Assembly (NCBI GenBank): GCA_951812925.1
Contig: OX638368.1
Location: 121,543,309-121,607,308 of the forward strand
Direction: 5' to 3'
Length of the DNA: 64,000 nucleotides
From: Calliopum simillimum
Taxonomy: Eukaryota > Arthropoda > Insecta > Diptera > Lauxaniidae
The notes under the pieces are model-generated. The model was given only the letters and a program-made list of their open reading frames with translations, was not told the DNA's origin and ran no database searches. The position numbers and the translations under genes were made by a program. Of this stretch, positions 24,635-36,559 are shown piece by piece. Positions within the stretch are counted from its first letter, which is position 1; each line of letters opens with the position of its first letter.

Positions 24635-24872
24635 AAAAAACAAAAGTTTTTCATCTTGCAATTTTTCAATTATAATTAATTTAGTAAAATTAATATAATT
24701 ATAATTACAACAAAAATAGTCTGATGGGTCTTTGTGGTAAAAGACGGAACATATGTCACTATAGCCGTGTTTTTAATCCGTTCCTTAATTTGTCATAATT
24801 ATGTGTTAGAAAATGCATGATAGATTTATATGTTAATCGATCTTAGCAAATATATGACTAAAAGTTTAATTA

Positions 24873-27257
24873 CCCGGTGGCGTTTTTGAGCGACATCATC
24901 CATAATGATATTGTCATCGATGAATCAACAAGAAAATAACACGAACATAGATCGCTCTACATGAAATTTTCCGAAACGTTTTTTTCATCGATGACTCACA
25001 ATGGGGATGTCAGGAAGTTAGTATTCTCTGTTGGACAATATCATTGAAGTGTCTCTAAGTTTCTGAAATGTTTCGAATCGGTGATATTGTCTGTTAAAAG
25101 TCAATAACAAGTTTACGGCTGCTTGACATTGTCTGTTGCATGTCGCCATCAACGAGTAAAAGTCATAGATACTGCCGATTGTTATTTTTGTTGTCAGTTT
25201 GTCAAGCGAAATGAAATAAATAAATAACAAAATATTGTGTCCTCCTACAAAATGTGATTAATTTTAATTAAAAAGATGTATTTTATAACTGTAAAATTCA
25301 GACAGAGTAAACATTTTGAGGTGAGTTAATATGTCCTTAAGAAAAGGCTTCTAATAATTATAACGTCTGAATTTCATCTTTGCAATAGATTTCTGTCGTC
25401 GACCTACCCATTAAGAATATCACCGAAAATTGCCGAAAAGCACTATCAAAACATAAAACATGCATTATCTAATTGACTTACTGACAGCGGCTGGCTGACC
25501 TACATCATAGTATTCAATCTGAGTTTTTTGAGTGTTATTCCAATAGAAGATATGAACTTTTGTTATGGTCGAATCTTGAGACGTGGTGATATCGAGTGCT
25601 AAAAGTAGAGAAATTTGGTTTTTTTGCAAATATTTTGCGAAGAGTTATTTCTACAAAAAAAAAAATTTGTCCACTATTTCGTACAATAGCTCAGATAATT
25701 TCATATAGAAAACCCGCAAAAATAGTTTTTTACGACTTACAGTTGATGAGTTATAAAAATTTTAAAATCAACAGTCATACTCATATTACAAATACCTTAA
25801 AATAGGATGTCTACTAAACTAAAAGTCAAACGAAACAACTTTCAGAACTTTTTTATTGAAAATTTTCTGAACTATAAAATCCTTAGCGTTATATTTGTAT
25901 AAAACAGATTTTCTCGACTTTTAGCACCTAATATCTCACCAAGGCACCACCTCCCAGATTTGACTAGAATACAAGCTCTTAATACTATTGGAATAACTAT
26001 GACATATTTAATAGTACGTAATTATTTTCATTTGTTAATATGTACTAAGTATTTTTATTTAGAGTCGAAGGCCTCAGTTGTTAATGTCATCTATATATAA
26101 ATAGGCAAACGAAATCGGTTAGGTCCCTGTTTCTTTACCTAAATCTCAACCGATTTGCTTGATTTTTTTTTTTTGTTGGAAAGGTTGTGAGGAGGAGCAG
26201 TGCATAGGACCATATTTGTTTTTAAAGTGGGAGGTGCCACGCACCTAAATGGAAAAAACGATCTCACGGCTAAGCCGCTGCATCGATTTTAACGAAATTT
26301 GGTACGGAGATAGGGTTAGCACTAAGAAACAATAATATGACCATTATGTTTTTCAGTGGGTGGTGCCACGCCCCTAAATGGAAAAAACGCTCTCACAGCT
26401 AAACCGCTGCATCGGTTTCAACGAAATTTGGTATGGAGATAGGATTGGCACTAAGGAACGATAAAATGACCATTATATTTTCAGTGGGCAGTGCCACGCC
26501 CCTAAATAGATAAAACGCTCTCACGGCGAAAATACTGCATACGATTTTTATGAAATTTGGTATAGATATAGAGTTAGCACTATATAGCACGATAACATGA
26601 TTGATTTTTATGAATTTTGGTATAGATAGATATCAAAAACTGTTCTTTAGTAGGAGTTACACGCCTCTAAATGAAAAGTACGATATTGCAGCTTAGCTGC
26701 TGCACCGATGCAGATAACCCAAACCCTAAGGAAGAATATTAAAAGTTTTTTGTGTTTTATCGACCAAGGAAGGGTATAAAAACTTGTTCCTTTATTTTAT
26801 GGTCAAATCGAAATGGGCGAATTTCGGCCACAAGGCGAACTCTAGTCTTTATAAAATTGCATATTTAATAAATGTAAATTAAAATATTTTGATTACTTAA
26901 TAAATATAAATAAAAACAAATTCAAAACAAAAAAAAATTTTTTTTTTTGCTAGATTTATGCTGACATGTTTGTGACAAAATCATTGGTGAAAACTCGATG
27001 ACATTTTCCTCTACAACTCACTCAGAAGTATACGCATTAGTGACTTATTCATGAGGGAATCGTACTGATATTGTCTGCTACTTGTCGCTAGCACACTCAC
27101 GACTCAGTGAAATTATCGGCATAAGTCATCAGCGATTTTTTAGACATTTGTTCTAAAAGTTCATGCATGAAGTCAAACAAATGTCTCCGTTTGTCACCTA
27201 TGATCTAATTTTGTCTCTATTCGTCATCGATGAATTGTCGTGCCGTTCGCCACCGGG
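24873..27257. mobile_element. 2.4-kb element bounded by CCCGGTGGCG / CGCCACCGGG
   Basis: Both ends carry the 10-bp inverted repeat. Inside each end is the phrase GTCATCGATGAA, plus repeated TTGTC/TGTCTC words. A related single end, CTCGGTGGCGAACGTACACG, occurs at 35398. The interior holds a tandem array (26228..26740) and no convincing transposase. The frames at 25018 and 25596 do not resemble one. No clear target duplication. It fills most of the spacer between the two amidase genes. Confidence 0.55.
26228..26745. repeat. 128-bp tandem repeat, about four units
   Basis: Units start at 26228, 26356 and 26484, exactly 128 bp apart, with a decayed fourth. Each starts GTGGGNGGTGCCACGCCCCT, followed by AAATGGAAAAAACG, CTCTCACGGCTAA and CGAAATTTGGTATGGAGATA. 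An inverted, decayed piece of the same unit lies at 32461..32605 in amidase B intron 2. The unit belongs to the widespread GTGCCACGCCC-containing repeats of this window. Confidence 0.85.
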
Positions 27258-27433
27258 ATAAAAATTAATTTTCAATGTATAAATGTCATTAAGTAACATA
27301 CTTAAAAATTCTTAAAACAAAAAAAAAAAAAAAAATATAAATATCTTAATTTCATTTAAATCAAACAAAAAATTACAAAATTGGTGATGGTCTGCGGGCT
27401 CGCCAAATAAATCTCCAAGCCTTCGCAAAAAGA

Positions 27434-28256
27434 AACTAGTAAGGGTGTAAATTTTGGCCTGGCCAAAAAATAAATACCCTACACTGCAGTATTTTGAAAA
27501 GTTTGCTTATATGGGAGGTGCCACGCCCTCTTGTCCGAGTACACCCAGTTTTTGTTCAGAGCTTGCATTTATAGTTTTTAGTGTCAGAGTGAAATTTAGT
27601 TGGATTATCTCAAAAAACTCTTTCAGTATAGCATTTTGAATCTTTTGCTTATATGGGAGGTGCCACGCCCCCTTGTCTGATTTCACCCAATTTTTGCTGA
27701 GAGCTTTCATTTATAATTCTTAGTGTCTGAGTCAAATTTGGTTCAAATATCTCAAAAAACGCTTTCAGTATAGCGTTTTGAAGCTTTTGCTTATATGGGA
27801 GGTGCCACGCCCTCTTGTCCGAATTCGCTCAAATTTTTATCAGAGCTTGCGCTTACAATTCGTAGTACTTATATGTATTGTGGTTGCATTGTCGTGAAAA
27901 ATACTCCTAAAATTGCATTTTGAATATAATTTTTGTATGGGCGGTAGGCGTGTCCGTTGACCGATTTTGCTCATTTTCAATCCCCCGAGCTAACTTTGAC
28001 GACGGAGGCAGCGTACCAAATTTCATTGAATTATCTTGCTCAGTTTTCCCAAAAAGTGTATTTCAACACACAGCCAGCCAGCCACCCAGCCAGCCAGCCA
28101 CCCAGCCAGCCAGCCAGCCAGACAGACGGACATGGCTATATCGACTCAGGAGGTGACGCTGATCAAGAATATATATACTTTTCTATACCTGCCACGCCTC
28201 CTTCTCTGCGTTACAAACGGAAGGACAAAGTGAATATACCCTGGGTGTAGGGTATA
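27434..28256 (+). repeat. Repeat family with ACTAGTAAGGGTGTAA head and GGGTATAAAAA tail, copy 1
   Basis: The head is ACTAGTAAGGGTGTAAATTT then GGCCTGGCCAAAA. The middle holds three tandem units of about 143 bp, each with TATGGGAGGTGCCACGCCC. Next comes a short CAGC/CCAGC microsatellite (28070..28120), then the tail GGACATGGCTATATCGACTC, GGTGACGCTGATCAAGAATA and a TATAAAAA end. The frames at 27920..28250, with Gln-Pro-Ala-Ser runs, come from the microsatellite. Partial copies occur at 32610..33400, 60895..61388 and (inverted) 61545..61703. The class is unknown. Confidence 0.8.
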
Positions 28257-28897
28257 AAAAGTGACAAAGTGAAAAGTTGTTTTAGTAGAACCAATGTAAG
28301 TTGGAAGCGCTTTATTGGATATCAAGAATATTGGTATCAAATGAAAGCTATTTCAATGAGCTATAAGCTAAGTTGTACTAAAGTTTTGAATTTATCAAAC
28401 ATTATTTATTTTTATTTATTTATGCATTATTATGCCTAGTAAACAGTTGGGTAATACATTTTTCCAATAAACGTCAAAAAACTGCCTCCAATATTATTGC
28501 GAATAGCCTTACTTTTCCAGTGAATTTTGCAACTCCAGACATTTTTTTTCCCATTGCAAACTAGGGAGTAAGAGAATAAATTCTCGAGAATATCTATTTA
28601 CGATAAAGCCCAATAAGTTTTCGCGGAAAACGCGTTTAAAGTTTTTTGTGGAATTGATGAGCATTTCGAAGCCACACATTTAAAAAAAAAATTTTAAGTG
28701 TTGTATAGCGCCGAAAATTCCAATAATGAATGTTTTTTCAAATTAAATTTCATTTTTTTATTCAAACTCGTCTTCTTTTGATCTCAAACGACATTTTTAT
28801 ATTTTGTTTTTTAGGAATAAAAACTAACCCGCAAAAATCACATGCTCAAACAAATTCCTAAAAAAAAGTTTTAGTAAGTAGTTTCAAACAATAATAT

Positions 28898-29450
28898 GTA
28901 GAGTAGAACGGGGTAATGTCGTGCAGGGGGTAATGTCGTGCACTGGCTGTTTTAGCCCAAAGAATTGAATGATTTACCAACTGTTCGTAAGGTAGGGACC
29001 TGCTGACCTACTGAGCTTATGCATATAATACTAGCAATTTTCACCAGTTCGTCTCTACAGAGTAACCTTTTTTTCAAAACGCACGCTTTCGGGACGATAA
29101 AAGTGTTTTTTCATCGGGTTAGAAAAATAATTTTCCTTGCGGGAAAATATACCAGGTAAGTGTTTTCTGAAACGAAATATCCTGCCAATGAAAAGAAGTA
29201 TTTGGTTTTCGAAAAAAATTTTGGGCTTCACCGAGTTATCGAAGTTGACCTTTAAAACGACCATTGCGGTAATGTCGTGCACATTCACTTACACAAACAC
29301 AATTCCTCGCTACACAAATGTTGTTACACATAGATGTAACTAATGAATTTATCTTTCGATCGGATGCTTACTCGTTGCATTCGCTTGAGATGTACGGATT
29401 TACGAGCATGTCAAAGTTGAGTGCACGACATTGCCCCGTTCTACTCTACA
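28898..29450. mobile_element. Element with GAGTAGAACGGGGTAATGTC ends
   Basis: The left end GTAGAGTAGAACGGGGTAAT continues into GTCGTGCA; the right end is its complement (TGCACGACATTGCCCCGTTC, then TACTCTAC). The 10-mer GTAATGTCGTGCA is also repeated internally. Directly to the right, 29605..29803 repeats the right half almost exactly. Non-coding. Confidence 0.75.
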
Positions 29451-29604
29451 CAACATATTATGTACTTCACACTTGTATAATAATGAATAAATACAGGATA
29501 ATGCTAAATCTCCTCTAATAGAACCACTACCTATCATTTTTCACACATTTTGGTACCTTTACTATACTCGGAAAACAATGCACGACATTACCCCACAAAT
29601 TCTG

Positions 29605-29803
29605 AGGGGGGTAATGTCGTGCACATTTTTTTTTTCTTCACTTACACAAACACAATTTCTCGCTACACAAATGTTGTTACACATGGATGTAACCAATGAA
29701 ATTATCTTTCGATCGGATGCTTACTCGTCGCATTCGCTTGAGATGTACGGCTTTACGAGCATGCCAAAGTTGAATGCACGACATTGCCCCGTTCTACTCT
29801 ACA
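29605..29803. repeat. Direct duplication of the right half of the previous element
   Basis: Starting at GGGGGTAATGTCGTGCACAT, this segment follows 29265..29450 through TTACACAAACACAATT, TGTTGTTACACATNGATGTA, TTTCGATCGGATGCTTACTC and the CCCCGTTCTACTCTAC end. Only scattered single-base differences are seen. Together the two pieces form a partial tandem duplication, or a second 5'-truncated copy. Confidence 0.8.
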
Positions 29804-30640
29804 CTGTACATTGTACACATAGTCCGAAAAACTCTGACAAAAACTCTGTTATGAAATTTTTGTTTTGAAAACTTTGATTTATGTACACTGAATTATAAGG
29901 AAATATCTGTGCAAAGATGTTAAAACTAGATATCGTTCTCCTTAATATAAGAATTAAGTGGTGTAAATTCAATGTGAATTGATTAAGCAGTCTTTGAGAA
30001 ATAGTCAATGCGCGTTTATCATTTGAGACTCTTTTCAACGGGCATTTTCAAGGTCACCTCTTTGACTTAAAACAGTGAAAATATCAAAATCGATTTTTCC
30101 ATACTTAAGGTATGTTTTCACAAAACAGATCACATATGCAGATAACTTTAAGAAATTAGCAGACAAATATGCTGGTGGAATGTCATGAGTGTCATGGTCT
30201 CCATGGAACCAATTATAATTTGTTAGGTATTAAATTAGTTTTTCTTTAACCACATTGAACATCATCGGCTCAAACACACTCAGTGAAATAGAAAAAAAAA
30301 AAATATATTATCCAAACATTTCAACACTGTTTCTAGAATTTCAAAATATACACTTTTTATTCGACTCTTAAACTAGTGAATTTAAAATACTCATAAAAAT
30401 AAATTTAAAATGAAATAATTCACCATGCACTCTTTGAAGCAACCTCGGTTCAAAATGGGTTAAGTGAATTCGTCTCTATTTACTTGTTTCGCCCTCTTAA
30501 TCTGGCATTGCCATGTATCACAATGTGCACAAAGAAATTAAAACGCCATCTATATGCGAGTTTTTCTGATATATATTTTTTCACTATTGAGTATTCGAGT
30601 TTGATAAGTGTTCCGATTAGAAAAAAATTTCTTATATTAT
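29804..30640. other. Downstream flank of amidase B, nothing recognised
   Basis: AT-rich sequence between the repeat block and the stop codon of amidase B. The minus frame at 29799..30038 has no supporting context. No canonical AATAAA is evident within about 60 bp after the amidase B stop, so its 3' end is undefined. Confidence 0.5.
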
Positions 30641-33600
30641 CTATATAATTTCATGTGGAACTGGTGGTACCCAACCGCCGAAAGCTGCCTCCAATTCCGC
30701 TGCGATTTGTAAACAAAGTTTATCTTGATATGGCGCGGCAATCACTTGAAAACCAACTGGAACACCATGTCGATCCAGGCCCATAGGTATATGTGTTGCT
30801 GGCAGACCCAACACATTAAATAGTAACATCATATCGATGCCGACTAAATTTATAATTGAGGTATTAAAGTAAACTGCAGGCGTATGGAAAGTGGGGAAGA
30901 ATAGCACACCATCAGTGCCAAGTAAATCCTAAAAGAATACATGCAAATATTTAGAAAAACATATTGTTCTACTGAAACTTACAATCAATTCTTGTTTTAG
31001 TTCTGCGGCTTCTTGTCGATACTTTTCTATATTCCGAACTGGTATCAGTGCATTCAAATTTTGCATTAACTCCATAAAAAGTGCATCTCTCGTATACAAT
31101 GAATGTCCAATCAGACTGCGCAGCAATTCAAATGTTAAGGCCTTGGTCTTTGGCTTAACGAACGTGGATTGAGAGATAATGCTTGGAACGCCTTTAATGC
31201 TTAAAAGGCGCGATAAACAGATTTCGGTAGAATTCTTGAAACCTTTGATTTTAACCTGTAAAAAATTATGAAATTATTTCGCGATTTATTACAATAGCGA
31301 ATATGACTTATTGTACTTCTTTGGTTTCCAAGCCACCTTTTTCAAAACACTTTATTGCCTTTAATATTGATAGTTTAATTTCGAAAGCTGTTGGTGGATG
31401 TGATAATGAATTTAGACCATCAAAGCCGAATGCGTAATGAATCTGCAATGAAAGATATAGTAAAAAGAATTTTGTATTTGTTATCCTTTGCTCCTCAACT
31501 CACTTTAATATCTTTGGTTTGTACACCTTCGGCAAATTTTAATTTTTCTGCATTTTTACCGGCCATAACCTGCATTAGTAGCGGTAGATCCTTTGCAAAA
31601 CGCGTTATTGGTCCCAATTGCAAATAATTTGGAAAATCTTCATCTGTTTTGCTGTATGGAAAATGTCCTTTGATCGAAACCAAGCCACCGGTAGGCTTGT
31701 GACCAAAAACTCCACAAAATAAAGCAGGCAAACGAATGCTACCCGCAATATCCGAGGCAACACCAAAAAGTGAAGCTCCACTGCCATTCAAGGCACCCTA
31801 AATATATGAAATAAATAATAATTGATGTATATGAGAGATTTTTATTTTTGCAAATATACCTCGCCTCCTGACGAACCGGCCGTTGTGCGACGTAGATCGT
31901 ATGGATTTAAGCAACGACCATGCGTATGCGTATTTGTTTCGAAACTCAGGCAATATTCTGGATTTGCGGAGACCAAAAGCGGTATACAGCCAGCGGAACG
32001 CAATAGTTCAACGACTTCACCATTATCGGGACTTTTTTCGTTCATGCGGTGTATATTACCAACTACATGGGATAAGTCTGCAAAAGAAATTGTAAGCGAA
32101 ATTTCATTATAAACTCAAAGATTATATTCTGCCCAATTAAAAGTTCGTTGGACTATTTGTGATTTCTGGTCTGAAAACATTTTTCCTGATATTTCAATAT
32201 GTTAAATGTGTGAAATTGATGTTGGTCACAAAATCGAGCGCGTTTTTCAAGTAAAATCGCTAATGAAAACTATGAACTACATTGAAGAAAATTTAAACTG
32301 AAGACATTTTTATTTTCGAGTTGTTTTGCTAGAAAAGATTAAACTTTTAATTACAAGAGTTTGCTTTCTGGCCGAAATTTGATCATTTCAATTTGAATTT
32401 AAAAAGACCACGCAGCTGTTAACTTAAGCAAACAAACTCTCATAAGTAACCATGTTTTTGCATTTTCCATTTAGGGGCGTGGTACCGCCCACATAAAAAT
32501 ATATTGGTTATTTTATCGTTTCTTAGTTTTAACTCTATCTCCAAACTAAATTGGAGAGGTTTTTCTATTTAGGGGCGTGGCACCACCCACTTAAAACAAA
32601 GGAAAATAAAACTAGTAAGGGTGTAACATTTGGCCTGGCCAAACATTAAACACCCTACATAGTAGTACTTCGGAAATTTTCTTATATGGAAGGTGCCACG
32701 CCCTCTTGTCCGACTTCATCCAGTTTTTGCACAGAGCTTGCATTTATAGTCGGTGGTGGGCAGCTTCGTATCAAAGAGAGGAGTTTTTGCGTAGCTTTTC
32801 GTATAGGATAAAACGAGACAAAAAGTAAGTTGCATGTAATGGTGCCCAGCACTGTTTATAGTTCTTAGTATTTGAGTGAAGTTTAGTTGGAATATCTCAA
32901 AAAACTCTTTCAGTAAAGCATTTTGATACTTTTGCTAATATAGGAGGTGCCACATCCTCTTGTTCGATTTCATCCAGTTTTTGCTCAGAGCTTGCATTTA
33001 TAGTTCTTAGTGTCTGAGTGAAATTTGGTTCGATTATCTCAAAAAACGTTTTCAGTATAGCGCTATGAAGCTTTTGCTTATATGGGAGTTGCCACGCTCT
33101 CTTGTCCGAAGTCGCCAAGTTTTCGCACAGAGCTTGCTCTAATAATTCCTACTATTAATGTGTACTTTGGTTGCATTGTCGTGAAAAATACTCCTAAAGT
33201 TGCACTTTCAATATATTTTTTGTATGGGTGGTAGGCGTGTCCGTTGACCGATTTCGCTCAGTTTTAATCCCACGAGCTAACTGTGATGACGGAGGCAGTG
33301 TATAAAATTTCATTGAATTATCTTGCGCAGTTTTCCCAAAAAATTTATTTCCACGCACAGCCAACCAGCCAGCCAACCGGACAGACGGACAAAATCCGTC
33401 AACGGACAATATTTGCGATAAGAAAACCAAAATACTTAGTACAAGATTATTAAGTGCAAGTTTTGAGAAAAAACTAGTTGAACTTGGACAAAATGCTATA
33501 CTGACAGTGTTTTTTGAGACAATTCAACCAAATTTCTTTCAGATACTAAGGATAGAAAATGCAAGCTCTGATTCAAAACTCAATTAATTGGTTGATGTAG

Positions 33601-34672
33601 TGCAACCAAGTTCCGCATATATACGTGACATAGTTAGTGCAAGCTCTGAGCAAAAACATTCATGGCATTCGGCTAGCATTTTTTGTCCCGCCCCCGTGCT
33701 GGCCAAATGCCAGAGGTCTTCCATCAACAATAAGGAAAGAAAAAAACGTATGCCCCAGATAGACGACAGCTTAAACCTAGATTATAGACGTAATAATGTG
33801 AATCTTTTTATTGCATGATTTTAGGCATTTTTTAAATACATATTTCATAGACATTAATTAAAAGAAAATTTCCCAATTCAAGGGCCAAAAAACTCTAAAA
33901 CAATAACAAGATTAATAGTGAGTTAAGCATCAGAAAAGCTAATTAGAATTTTTTGGACCATGAATTGGGAAATTTTCTTTTAGTCAATGTCTATAAAATA
34001 TGTATTGAAAAAATGCATAAAATCATGCAATAAGAAGAATCACATTATTACGTCTATAATCTAGGTTTAAGCTGTCGTCTGTCTGGGGCATTAGATACGT
34101 TTAGTCCCACGACAGTGACGAGATTCATAAATATTCGTATTTTGGAGCTATTTCAATAGGGGAATGGCTGCACAAAATATCCTAACCATAATAATAAGAA
34201 TAATGTACATGTTTACTGACCTTTGACACCACACGATTCCTTTACCGTAAAAGGTATGCCCAAAAATGGATGTCGTGAAAAAAGCGCAACTAACTGATCT
34301 GCTGAAGCCTTTCCTATCAGATTATCAGCATGTTGCGCCTCCTTAAGAGCCTCTTGGAAACGATCTTCAATCACAGCATTAACACTTGGATTTACTTCCT
34401 TAATGCGTGCAATATAAACGCGCACAATTTCCTCTGATGTAATCTAACAAAATATAAATAATTTTAAATTTATAACAACAAAAATATGCGCAAAATTTAA
34501 CCTTTCGCTGGCGTAGATCCGTAACCAGCTCACCCATTGATAAAGTCAACAATTTATTGCGTATGGGCGGGTATGTTGGCTTCTTACGCGGTACAACCCA
34601 GGCCAGTAGTGTATTGAAGAAAAACGCTATTAACGCTGCAATTGCGGCAAGTATACGCAGCGGTAACTCCAT
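30641..34672 (-). CDS. Fatty-acid amide hydrolase 2-like amidase (copy B)
   Basis: Seven coding exons on the minus strand: 34672..34502, 34443..34221, 32077..31860, 31797..31504, 31442..31317, 31255..30983 and 30928..30641. They join in phase to 530 codons plus stop. Splice positions match copy A except for one additional 61-bp intron (31256..31316) that splits the exon matching A's exon 5. Its donor GTACAA is weak, but an in-frame TAA inside makes its removal necessary. The N-terminal hydrophobic stretch (residues about 5..27) is a likely membrane anchor. The amidase triad is intact: Lys in PFTVKESCG, cis-Ser in GSSGGE, nucleophile Ser in ASDIAGSIR, followed by GVFGHKPTGG. Intron 2 (2.1 kb) holds a long hairpin and repeat fragments. 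This is a tandem duplicate of copy A in the same orientation. Substrate unknown; serine hydrolase activity on fatty-acid amides is inferred from family. Confidence 0.95.
32610..33400 (+). repeat. ACTAGTAAGGGTGTAA repeat family, copy 2 (tail lost)
   Basis: The head ACTAGTAAGGGTGTAACATT then GGCCTGGCCAAAC is followed by diverged GGTGCCACGCCC units at about 32690, 32945 and 33085, and by the CCAGCCAGCC motif near 33360. It stops at GGACAGACGGACAAAATCC without the GATCAAGAATA...TATAAAAA tail. An insertion near 32750..32860 separates the first unit from the second. It lies in intron 2 of amidase B. Confidence 0.72.
33744..34102. mobile_element. Long hairpin (foldback) element in amidase B intron 2
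   Basis: The left arm runs from AAACGTATGCCCCAGATAGA through TTGCATGATTTTAGGCATTT to AAATTTCCCAATTCA. The right arm is its complement, starting TGAATTGGGAAATTTTCTTT and ending TCTGGGGCATTAGATACGTT. Arms are about 140 bp around a 75-bp loop, with high pairing. Transcribed with the intron, it would fold into a long stem. It is followed at once by a LINE 3' fragment. Confidence 0.88.
34103..34205 (+). mobile_element. LINE 3'-end fragment
   Basis: TAGTCCCACGACAGTGACGA, AATAGGGGAATGGCTGCACA and an ATAATAATAAGAATAATG tail match the last 120 bp of the LINE at 16946..17824 (CCCATGGCAGTGACACGATT, GATAGGGAAAGAGGCTGCAC). It is a related but diverged family member. The hairpin element abuts its 5' side. 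Confidence 0.65.
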
Positions 34673-35730
34673 TGTGAAATTTGTTGTTGTGTTTTTTTAC
34701 TAAAGTTCAACTTTACGCGTGAAACTTTACACCAAAACTAAAACTAAGTACTGAAAGAAAGAAGAAGAAATTAAATTGACACCAGCGCACACCTTACTGT
34801 ACACTAAGTTATGCAGTGAAAATTAAAATTAAACATTTTAATGTTGACCCCCCCTATGAAAAAGGTTAATGTTTAGCTTTGTTATACCTTAGTTGTGGAC
34901 TATTTCTAAGTTGCGTGCGAAATATTTTTTTTTGATTTTCAGTCCGTGCTGCTGATGTCTGTGTTTCCACAACAACGTTGTATCAAGCACTGACTGCATT
35001 TGATTACGATTTTCAGCAAACTTTGCATTGCGCTGGCTCGAGTACCGGTGGGCCTTATCACTGGCTAGACATTATTGAGAACTTTGATTAAAAGCGAATG
35101 TTGTACAAATACGATTAGTTGATTTTTGGTTCTATATATGTTCATTAGAAGCACTGCGATAAGTATAATCTCTCTTCGGTGGTATCAAACGGAACTAGAC
35201 TGAAAATGTATGGATAGTTCTATTAACGAAGGTATACCGAAACCCTGATAATTCGTAAAGTTCAAGTTGGTGACATTTTCTTAACTATGTATGTGAAAGT
35301 GGCCATTGACAAAAATTTTAAATTAACCCTAGGACCATACAAGAAGAAGCAGCCAAGAGATTGACAATCGAAAACTAAAAAAATGTATTTAAATACTCGG
35401 TGGCGAACGTACACGACGCACAGTGCTGCGATAGTGGGCATTTGTGTAAAAATTTTTTGTTAAAATTTAAATTTTTTTTATGCCGTTCTACAGAAAATAG
35501 TCAAGAAATCCCCTGAAAATTTTTGAAAAGAAGTTTGATTTGTAAGGTGCTTATCAAAATTATAGGACACTTTTAAAACCAAGAAGACAGTTTTAAAATC
35601 GAGAGCTACAACCAAATCATGTTTTTCCAACAAGGGAAATTATCGCATTTGGGGTCTCGAACTACACCATCAATCACATCTGGTAGTTTGGGCCATATTG
35701 GTTCATAATATTTTGACAATGATACTTATT
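34673..35730. promoter_or_regulatory. Upstream region of amidase B
   Basis: Minus-strand 5' flank of amidase B. No TATA box stands out in the first 120 bp. A single CTCGGTGGCGAACGTACACG end of the CCCGGTGGCG family lies at 35398. The region 34940..35120 is less AT-rich than its surroundings but contains no convincing exon. Confidence 0.3.
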
Positions 35731-36513
35731 ACACCGTTCGACACAAAAAAAAAAAAAACACATGAGAAAATCCAAAAAATTCTTAAATAGACGTTAAAAA
35801 AAAATATCCGTGTCTCGTGGTTTTTCTCCAGCACGTCACATTTTATTTTAATCGATTTTTGAAGTTTTTTTATCCACTGTACATGAAAAAACAAAAATAA
35901 CGCATTCTTGTGTTAAATCCATGAATTTAACTATATGATCCTTACATCTGAGGTATATCATGTGTTCAGCAGACTTATGCAAGATATTTTGGGGAAGATT
36001 TTTGTACAAGATTTTAACCCTGTGCAACCCCCACAAGTGGGTCATTTTTGCCCTTTTCTTAAAAAGGTACAAAAATGACACCCAAAACAGGGGAATATTG
36101 AGTCAGTATGTACTACTGAAATATTTGCTATACAATTGCACTACTAGTTGCTGAAAACTCAAAAAAACTAAGAAAACTAAGAAAAGGACAAAAATGACCC
36201 ACATATGGGGGTTAAACAGGGTTAAAATTTTACACAAAAATATTCCTCGCAGTATCCTGCATAAGTTTGCTCAGCACACGATACACCTCAGATGTAAGGA
36301 TCATATAGTTAATGTCATCGATTTAACACAAGAATGCGGTATTTTTGGTTTTTTCATGTACAGTGGATAAAAGAAACTTCAAAAATCGACTAAAAAAAAT
36401 GTGACGTGCTGGAGAAAAACCACGAGAAACGGGTATTTTTTTAGCGTCCCCTTTAAGAATTTTTTGGATTTTCTAATGTGTTTTAAAAAAAGATCTAAAT
36501 TGTCGAACAGTGT
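35731..36513. mobile_element. 780-bp foldback element with ACACCGTTCGACA ends
   Basis: Left ACACCGTTCGACACAAAA and right TGTCGAACAGTGTT are inverted. Both arms contain TCGTGGTTTTTCTCCAGCAC, CACATTTTATTTTAATCGAT, CTGTACATGAAAAAAC, TATATGATCCTTACATCTGA and their complements. The centre is occupied by a nested element (36011..36228). A larger relative lies at 44458..46434. Confidence 0.85.
36011..36228. mobile_element. Nested MITE with TTTTAACCCTG ends
   Basis: Left GATTTTAACCCTGTGCAACC then GTGGGTCATTTTTGCCC; right complement GGACAAAAATGACCCACATA then GGGGGTTAAACAGGGTTAAA. The ends contain TTAA. Related words (TTAACCCATTATATCCTG) recur at 44985, 46130, 46490 and 46755, so the family is dispersed through this region. 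Confidence 0.7.
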
Positions 36514-36519
36514 TACCAA

Positions 36520-36558
36520 TCAACATTTATTTATTTATTTATTTATTTATTTATACAA
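36520..36558. repeat. (ATTT)n microsatellite
   Basis: About nine consecutive ATTT units, a simple tetranucleotide repeat just right of the foldback element. Confidence 0.9.
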
Positions 36559-36559
36559 T

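Noticed and set aside
27920..28250. Gln/Pro/Ala/Ser-rich frames
   Set aside because: They arise from the CCAGC microsatellite within a repeat-family copy and overlap in three frames.
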